Shown: in pieces, positions 56,704 through 64,000 of the stretch
Numbering within the stretch: the stretch's first letter is position 1
Layout of the letters: each line of letters starts with the position of its first letter
Assembly (NCBI GenBank): GCA_016182965.1
Contig: JACPFM010000040.1
Location: forward strand, 59,994 to 123,993
Reading direction: 5' to 3'
Length of the DNA stretch: 64,000 bases
Source: Deltaproteobacteria bacterium
GTDB lineage: Bacteria; Myxococcota_A; Polyangia; Polyangiales; JADJMO01
Made by a program: the position numbers and the translations under genes
The notes under the pieces: model-generated
What the model was told of the DNA's origin: nothing
What the model saw: the letters and a program-made list of their open reading frames with translations, nothing else
Databases searched by the model: none

Positions 56704-56824
56704 CGCGTGGACGATGGATGCCGCTCGCGTGCCGTGCGCTCGCCCGTCGCGTCGCGTCGAAAAATGCACGGTCGCTCCGGAGGAGCGCCTCGCTGACTTC
56801 GAGCGCGACGCGGCCACCGAAAGC

Positions 56825-56848
56825 CCCCCGGACCGGACAATCCGGGGG
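56825..56848 (-). terminator. Hairpin at the end of the nuo operon
   Basis: A perfect 8-base stem CCCCCGGA/TCCGGGGG lies 9 bases beyond the nuoI stop; on the minus strand it is followed by GGCTTTC. It is a probable terminator with a weak T tract. Confidence 0.6.
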
Positions 56849-56856
56849 AGGAGCGC

Positions 56857-57519
56857 TCAGTGCGCGCCCTTCAGGCGGTCGATGCCCGGGTGGGTCGGAT
56901 CCGGCGGCTCGTGGCGCGGGTTCTCGGCGACCTGCTTGCCCTCGACGCTGGTCAGCGACATGAGCATGTCCTTGCCGTAGATGAACTGCTCGCGCGAGTC
57001 GTAGGGGACGGGGTGGCGGCCGGTGTCCATGCGGATGGCGTCGCACGGGCAGGCCTCGACGCAGTAGCCGCAGAAGATGCAGCGCAGCTCGTCGATGACG
57101 AACTTCACCGGGTAGCGCTCGTAGCCGCGGCGCGCGTCGCCCTCGGGGTACTCGCCGGCCTCGATGTAGATGCACTGCGCCGGGCACGCCGTGGAGCAGC
57201 ACAGACAGGCGACGCAGCGGGGCGAGCCGTCGCTCCGCAGCGTGAGCCGGTGGATGCCGCGGAAGCGCTTCGGGTAGACCTTCTTCTGCTCGGGATAGGC
57301 GAGGGTGGTGATGCCCTCGGAGAGGGGATCCTTCACCGCGTCGGGGCGCTCGCCGCGAAGCATCGACTTCGTGTTCTTGAAGAAGTGCCTCATGGTGAGG
57401 CCGAGGCCCTTCACGACCTCGACGAAATACGCTTGCTCGGAAGCGGTGTGGGTCGGCCGGGGGACCGTCTTCCCCTTCACGCGGTCGTATTGGATCTTGC
57501 CCACGAGCGGCTGCGCCAT
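56857..57519 (-). CDS. nuoI: NADH-quinone oxidoreductase subunit I
   Basis: A 220-residue peripheral-arm subunit of complex I. Two CxxCxxCxxxCP motifs hold the N6a and N6b [4Fe-4S] clusters (CVACLCCSTACPAQC and CIFCGYCVEACPCDAI). It passes electrons from NuoG toward NuoB. It is the last gene of the operon; its start is 18 bases after the nuoH stop. Confidence 0.95.
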   Translation of the reverse strand: MAQPLVGKIQYDRVKGKTVPRPTHTASEQAYFVEVVKGLGLTMRHFFKNTKSMLRGERPDAVKDPLSEGITTLAYPEQKKVYPKRFRGIHRLTLRSDGSPRCVACLCCSTACPAQCIYIEAGEYPEGDARRGYERYPVKFVIDELRCIFCGYCVEACPCDAIRMDTGRHPVPYDSREQFIYGKDMLMSLTSVEGKQVAENPRHEPPDPTHPGIDRLKGAH

Positions 57520-57537
57520 GTCGTCCTCTTGTTCCGA

Positions 57538-58908
57538 TCAGTGAGCGGGGGCCTCGGCCTTGGCCTTGGCGGGTAGGCTGCGGCGCGCGAGCTGTTCCTC
57601 GCGACGCGAGAGGAACTTGCTCGGCGTCACCATGCCGAACGCGATCCACAGCACGAACACGACGGACGCGATCAGGACCAGCCAGTTGAACCCATCGCCC
57701 AGGGTGCGGAAGGTGTCTTGCGTGGCCAGGCCGGAGCGATCGAACGCGATGAGCGCGATCCCGGTGAGGAAGATGTTCACCAGCGACGCCGGCAGCAGCA
57801 TCCGCCAGCCGAGCTTCATCAGCTGGTCGTAGCGGAAGCGAGGCACCGTCCAGCGGATGAAGATCTGCGCCCAGCAGATGAAGGTGACCTTCCCGAAGAA
57901 GATCAGCACCTGCAGCGCGATCACGACCAGGTGGGGCAGCCCCTTGTGCCAGAGCATCGCGTCGCCCATCGCGAGGGTGATGCCGTCGCGGTGGAGGAAC
58001 GGCACGTGGAAGCCGCCGAGGTACAGCGCGACCACGAGCGTCGAGGAGACCACCAGCTCGATGTACTCGCCGGTGTAGAACATCGCGAACTTCATCCCCG
58101 AGTACTCGACGAGGTACCCGGCGACGATCTCGCTCTCGCCCTCCGGCAGGTCGAACGGCGTGCGCTTGGTCTCGGCGATGGCCGCGGTGAGGAAGAGCAG
58201 GAACCCGAAGGGCTGCACGAAGATGCCCCAGGTGTTCTCCCCCTGCCAGCGCGCCATCTCGTCGAGGCGCAGCGTGCCGTAGACCATCATGCAGCCGACG
58301 ATCGAGAGGCCCATCGCCACCTCGTACGAGACGAGCTGCGAGGCTGCGCGGAGGCCGCCGAGGAGCGAGAACTTGTTGTCGGAGGACCAGCCGGCGATCG
58401 TCGCGCCGACGATGCCCATGCCGGCGAGGCCGAAGATGTAGAGAATGCCGACGTTGATGTCGACGATCTGACCGGAGATCGGCGGCAGGGTCGTCGCCGT
58501 CGACGCCGCCGCGCAGGTGCCGAAGCGCGGGACCTCGGCCCAGAGGTTCTGGCGAACGCTCTGCAGGCAGAGGGTGTCCATGAAGGGCACCACGCCCATG
58601 AGCATGATCGGCGCGGCCATCGAGAGGATGGGCGCGAGCGAGTGCAGCAGCTTGTCGGCCTTCGGCGGGATGAAGTCCTCCTTGAAGAAGGACTTCATCG
58701 CGTCGGCGATGGGGTGGAGCAGGCCGATCAGCGTGAAGCGCTTGTTGCCGATCTTGATGTCGGCGCGGTGCGGACCGATGCGGTCCTGGATCATCGCCGA
58801 CTGACGGCGCTCCATCCACACGAGGACGGCGGCCATCGTCATGACGAAGCCGAGGATGATCGCGATCTTGACGATCGCCGCGATCAGCGTGACGAGCTCG
58901 GGTCTCAT
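57538..58908 (-). CDS. nuoH: NADH-quinone oxidoreductase subunit H
   Basis: A 456-residue membrane subunit at the quinone site, longer than the about 330 residues of the E. coli protein because of extra loops. It has WMERRQSAMIQDRIGPHRA near the start, the LPEGESEIVAGYLVEYSGMKFAMF block and about nine helices. It lies between nuoG and nuoI. Confidence 0.95.
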   Translation of the reverse strand: MRPELVTLIAAIVKIAIILGFVMTMAAVLVWMERRQSAMIQDRIGPHRADIKIGNKRFTLIGLLHPIADAMKSFFKEDFIPPKADKLLHSLAPILSMAAPIMLMGVVPFMDTLCLQSVRQNLWAEVPRFGTCAAASTATTLPPISGQIVDINVGILYIFGLAGMGIVGATIAGWSSDNKFSLLGGLRAASQLVSYEVAMGLSIVGCMMVYGTLRLDEMARWQGENTWGIFVQPFGFLLFLTAAIAETKRTPFDLPEGESEIVAGYLVEYSGMKFAMFYTGEYIELVVSSTLVVALYLGGFHVPFLHRDGITLAMGDAMLWHKGLPHLVVIALQVLIFFGKVTFICWAQIFIRWTVPRFRYDQLMKLGWRMLLPASLVNIFLTGIALIAFDRSGLATQDTFRTLGDGFNWLVLIASVVFVLWIAFGMVTPSKFLSRREEQLARRSLPAKAKAEAPAH

Positions 58909-58927
58909 CGTTCGATCCTCACTCCCC

Positions 58928-60511
58928 TCACTGTGCTGGGGCCGGCGGCGGCGCGGCGGCCGCAGGGTTCTGGTTCGAGCGCGCGTCCATCGCCGCGCGG
59001 ACGTCGCGCAGCTTGTTGAAGGCGAGGTTGTGGCCGAGCGCCCGTGCGAGGCGCGCGATCACGTCCCAAGCCGGGAGCGAGTCGCCCGCGGGGCGCGGAC
59101 CAGCCTCGAACGGCTGCTCGATCCCCTGACGATTGACGAACGTGCCGTCGCTCTCCGACCACGACGCGGCCGGGAGCAGGACGTCGGCGACGTTGGTGAG
59201 CGGGCCGTGGTTGGCCGCGATGGCGACGATCTTCGAACGGCCGAGGACGGCGAGCGTCGCCTGGTCGATGTCGGCGATGCCGCCGAGGGCCAGGATGGTC
59301 GACGCGCCGGTGAGCTCCTCGAGCTTCTTCGGCGAGCCGCCGGCGGCCGCGGTGGCGCCGCGGACGTTCGGGTTGTGATCGGCGTCGCGGAGGATCTTGT
59401 CGCCGTCCCAGTCGTTCAGGCGCGAGAGGTAGAAGTCCGTGGCGCCGAGCGCCTTGGCCAGCTGCGCGAGCGCGAAGTTGTCTTCGCTCGAGTGCTGCGC
59501 CGAGAACACCACCGCGACCTTGCCTTCGAGCAGCTTGGCCGCCGCCTCGAGCGCCGCGCCCGGCCGCACGGCCCGACGCTCCCCACCGCGGCCCACGTAG
59601 CCGTGGGTGACGCGGTCGATCTGCGCGCGGCGGTGGGTGAGGATGCCGTCGTCGCACATCCAGAACTTGTTGACCTGCAGGTTGTCGCGCGGGCGCAGGC
59701 GCGGGACCTCGCCGGTGCGCGGATCGTAGTCGAGCCACGCGTTGCAGCCGGTCGCGCACCCGGGGCAGATCGTGGGCGCCTTGCGGAGGAACCACACGCG
59801 CGCCTTGAAGCGGAAGTCCTTGGTGGTGAGGGCGCCGACCGGGCAGACGTGGTCGGTCATCATCGTGTAGTGCCCCTCGAGCTTGCGGCCGGGGCTCACC
59901 ACGATCTCGCCGAGGTTGCCGCGCTCGCGCTTGTCGAGCACCGGATCGAGCGCCACCTCCTCCATGAAGCGCACGCAGCGCGTGCACACGATGCAGCGCT
60001 CGGCGTCGTAGACGATGGTGTCGCCGAACTCGACGGCCTTCGGCTTGTGGATCACCTCGTCGAGCATCCGCTTGGGGGCGCGCTGATCGGTGAGCCAGTA
60101 GTCCTGCAGCTTGCACTCGCCGGCCTGATCGCAGATCGGGCAGTCGACCGGGTGGTTGAGCAGGAGGAACTCCTGCACGTGCTTGCGCGCGTCGCGCACG
60201 TGCGGGCTCGACTCGCTCTTGACGTTCATCCCGTCCATGCACTCGGCCTGGCACGCCGGCTCGAGCTTCGGCTTCCTGCCGGGGACGTAGTCACCCTTCT
60301 TCGGGTCCCACTGCAGCACGTCGAGGACCAGCTGCCGGCGGTTCGGCATCGGATCGATCTCGACGAGGCACATGCGGCAGTTGGCCGCGATGGAGAGCCC
60401 GGGGTGCCAGCAGTAGTGCGGGATCTCTACCCCCTGCTTCCACGCCGCGGTGATGATGGTGTCGCCCTGTTCGAAGGGGATCTCTTTGCCGTCGAGTTTG
60501 ATGGAGGGCAT
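58928..60511 (-). CDS. nuoG: NADH-quinone oxidoreductase subunit G, short form
   Basis: A 527-residue subunit with the [2Fe-2S] domain (HYCWHPGLSIAANCRMCLVE), the His-Cys3 cluster (HPVDCPICDQAGEC), CIVCTRCVRF and a further CPGCATGCNAW cluster. The molybdopterin-like part is much reduced compared with proteins of 680-900 residues, as in several myxobacterial complexes. nuoE and nuoF, which normally lie between nuoD and nuoG, are absent. A 172-base gap with heptamer arrays separates it from nuoD. Confidence 0.93.
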   Translation of the reverse strand: MPSIKLDGKEIPFEQGDTIITAAWKQGVEIPHYCWHPGLSIAANCRMCLVEIDPMPNRRQLVLDVLQWDPKKGDYVPGRKPKLEPACQAECMDGMNVKSESSPHVRDARKHVQEFLLLNHPVDCPICDQAGECKLQDYWLTDQRAPKRMLDEVIHKPKAVEFGDTIVYDAERCIVCTRCVRFMEEVALDPVLDKRERGNLGEIVVSPGRKLEGHYTMMTDHVCPVGALTTKDFRFKARVWFLRKAPTICPGCATGCNAWLDYDPRTGEVPRLRPRDNLQVNKFWMCDDGILTHRRAQIDRVTHGYVGRGGERRAVRPGAALEAAAKLLEGKVAVVFSAQHSSEDNFALAQLAKALGATDFYLSRLNDWDGDKILRDADHNPNVRGATAAAGGSPKKLEELTGASTILALGGIADIDQATLAVLGRSKIVAIAANHGPLTNVADVLLPAASWSESDGTFVNRQGIEQPFEAGPRPAGDSLPAWDVIARLARALGHNLAFNKLRDVRAAMDARSNQNPAAAAPPPAPAQ

Positions 60512-60531
60512 CGGTTTCAGGGGCTCGTGCG

Positions 60532-60671
60532 GGGTCTAGAGTCTAGGGTCTAGAGTCTAGAGTCGTGGGTATCGCGGGGACTGGTGGCGCTCTCTCGGAC
60601 TCTTCGCGGCGCACTCGCGCCGCTCTCGGTTGCCTCGGACTCTAGACTCGAGACTCTGGACTCTAGACCCG
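60532..60671. repeat. Inverted pair of heptamer arrays, GTCTAGA family
   Basis: The left arm at 60532-60565 has GTCTAGA units. The right arm at 60637-60671 has GACTCTA/GAGACTC units that are its reverse complement. The spacer is about 71 bases. The pair fills most of the nuoD-nuoG gap. Confidence 0.9.
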
Positions 60672-60683
60672 GGCGACGACTGC

Positions 60684-61898
<1,215 letters not shown>

Positions 61899-61940
61899 CT
61901 CGGGCTCTCGTTGGCTCTCGTTCGCGCTCGTGCGCGCTCG

Positions 61941-62608
61941 TTAGGAGGGCTTGGCGGCCGGGTCGACGACCACTGCTTCGCCGAGGTGCGCTTCGTTCGT
62001 CGCGATGTCGTCGGTCGACCACGCGTCGTCGCGCGGCGACCAATCCCTGCGGCCGAAGGGCATGCCCTCGTCGACGCGGAACGGAGGCAGCTTGTCCTTG
62101 GCCTCGGGGCGGTACGGCACGAGCGGCTGGGTGCGATCGGCCGAGTAGTCCTTGCGGAGCGGGTGCCCCTGGAACTCCTCGTAGAGGAGGATGCGGCGCA
62201 GATCGGGGTGCCCCTCGAAGCGGATGCCGAACATGTCCCACACCTCGCGCTCGAACCAGTTGGCCGCCGCCCAGAGGGGGGTGACCGTGGGCACGCGCGT
62301 CGGGTGCGCGGGATCGGCGTCGCCGTACTGCTCCTCGTCGAACAGGCGGGTCTTCAGGCGCAGCCGGTGACCCTTGTGCAGCGAGTAGAGGTTCAGCACG
62401 AGCTCGAAGCGCGCCTCGCGCTTGGGGTAGTCGACCGCGGTGATGTCGGTGAACATCGACATGTCGCAGCCGGCGTCGTCGCGCAGGAAGCGCGCGACCT
62501 CGAGCCAGTCCGACGGCGCGACGACGGCGGTCTCGTCGCCGCGGAAGCTGTGGGTCTCGAGGATGCGGTCGCCGAAGCGGTTCTTCAGGCGGTCGATGAC
62601 GAACTGGC

Positions 62609-62612
<4 letters not shown>
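61941..62612 (-). CDS. nuoC: NADH-quinone oxidoreductase subunit C
   Basis: A 223-residue 30-kDa-type subunit with the signature ANWFEREVWDMFGIRFEGHPDLRRIL and LRKDY, then a C-terminal extension rich in Asp and Arg. Its ATG overlaps the nuoB stop as ATGA, so it is translationally coupled to the interrupted nuoB. Confidence 0.95.
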
Positions 62613-63226
<614 letters not shown>

Positions 63227-63239
<13 letters not shown>

Positions 63240-63586
63240 TCGAGAGCTCCCTTCTTCCACACGTAGACCAGACCGACGATGAGCACGGCGAGGAAGCCGA
63301 GCATCTCGATCAGCCCGAGCCACCCGAGCGAGCGGAACTTCACGCCCCACGGGTAGAGGAACACCGCTTCGATGTCGAAGACCACGAACAGCAGCGCGGT
63401 CAGGTAGAACTTGACGCTCAGGCGGAACTGCCGCCCGCCGGACGACTCGCTCCCGCACTCGAACGGCAAGTTGTGCTCGGCCTGCCCCTGGTTCTTCGGA
63501 CCGAGATAGGTGGCGCCCACGAAGAACGCGACCGCGATCACGGCCGCGAGGGCGAACAGGATGAACATCGGCGCGTAGGCGATCAT
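63227..63586 (-). CDS. nuoA: NADH-quinone oxidoreductase subunit A
   Basis: A 119-residue membrane subunit with three helices and the conserved loop PFECG and then FYLTALLFVVFDIEAVFLYPW. It is the first gene of the operon on the minus strand. The promoter should lie within 63587-63794, but I cannot point to one. Confidence 0.95.
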
Positions 63587-63794
63587 CAGGGCCCCGAATG
63601 CCTGCGTTCTCGCGAATTTCGACGGGAAATCCGCGGATTGCGGCGGGGCTGGGGTTAGTCGCCAGCGCGTCGGGAGTCAACGAATCTCGGTCGGGCTCTG
63701 CTCGTGGGGAAGGGCGCGCGCGGGGACGGGCGCGGGCCGCAGCCGGCGGCCGCGCGGCAGGCGCCCCAAACGCGCAGGACTCTCGTCGGAGCGG

Positions 63795-64000
63795 TCAGGA
63801 CTTCGCCAGTTTGTCCTTCATCTTCTTGATGAGGGTCGCCCAGCCGTCCTTCTTGATCACCTTCGAGAATTCCTTGTGATAGGTGCGCGCCATCGACGAC
63901 CCCTCGGGGATGAGGTCGACGACGATCCACCCGCTGCCCTTCTTGCGGACCACGTAGTCGATGAGCACGGGCGCGGCCTTCTTGTCGGTCAGGCCTTCGC
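63795..64000 (-). CDS. MlaC/Ttg2D-like phospholipid-binding protein, 3' part
   Basis: The last 67 or so codons of a gene that continues beyond the window. The sequence includes VLIDYVVRKKGSGWIVVDLIPEG, SSMARTYHKEFSKV and a Lys-rich end, matching the C-terminus of MlaC-type periplasmic proteins that carry phospholipids between membranes. The identification rests on this short stretch. It points toward the nuo operon, 208 bases before nuoA. Confidence 0.65.
   Translation of the reverse strand, partial: EGLTDKKAAPVLIDYVVRKKGSGWIVVDLIPEGSSMARTYHKEFSKVIKKDGWATLIKKMKDKLAKS

Overview
The window is GC-rich DNA of about 70 percent with tightly packed genes. It looks like a Gram-negative member of the Myxococcota (myxobacteria or relatives). 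That placement is inference. It rests on many secreted lipoproteins, Hanks-type Ser/Thr kinases, a SUMF1-type lipoprotein, a kelch protein with a MYXO-CTERM-like tail, a DUF5939-class cyclase, lipid A acyltransferase-type and MurJ envelope genes, and a complex I operon with a short NuoG.

Bases 1-3444 hold a redox block: the end of a cytochrome b/ferredoxin/MvhD-like fusion, an Rrf2 regulator with three cysteines, and ctaB, overlapping or closely spaced. Bases 3534-10683 hold a 2193-residue teneurin-like NHL/YD-repeat (Rhs) lipoprotein, followed 8 bases later by a small two-helix membrane protein in AT-richer DNA, a possible toxin/immunity arrangement. Bases 10836-17548 carry a kelch lipoprotein and an accessory cluster: an Rpn/PD-(D/E)XK protein, an orphan histidine kinase, a VapBC-like pair and a Uma2 nuclease.

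Bases 17682-30535 are mostly on the minus strand: an acyl-CoA dehydrogenase, nagZ (plus strand), a 5'-nucleotidase-like lipoprotein that has lost its first metal motif, a kinase/TPR/SUMF1 operon, and an LD-transpeptidase/murJ/TPR envelope operon. Bases 30891-40000 carry a DUF5939-type nucleotidyl cyclase broken by a frameshift, a STAS-like partner, a GT-C glycosyltransferase-like protein, a stand-alone ParB-like protein, bcp, an Imm11-like orphan, a GNAT enzyme, tRNA-Pro(CGG) with a tandemly duplicated downstream region, and rpsU.

Bases 40070-56703 carry housekeeping and signalling genes: a lipid A acyltransferase, a cysteine-rich repeat protein, a TerB-like protein, a PLP enzyme, hisG, pcp, a double cyclic-nucleotide-binding protein, a RimK-like ligase, gltX, a CPBP-like membrane protein, an isochorismatase, valS and a second kinase. 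Bases 56857-63586 are a complex I operon in the order nuoA-B-C-D-G-H-I on the minus strand. It lacks nuoE/F and nuoJ-N, and its nuoB is interrupted by an apparent out-of-frame internal deletion. The window ends in the 3' part of an MlaC-like gene.

Intergenic DNA is marked by arrays of 7-base repeats in three sequence families, several set as inverted pairs, plus a 22-base tandem repeat. The strongest candidates for something new are the teneurin-like protein with its small neighbour, the heptamer arrays, the palindrome/tRNA duplication and the CxGxC-repeat protein.
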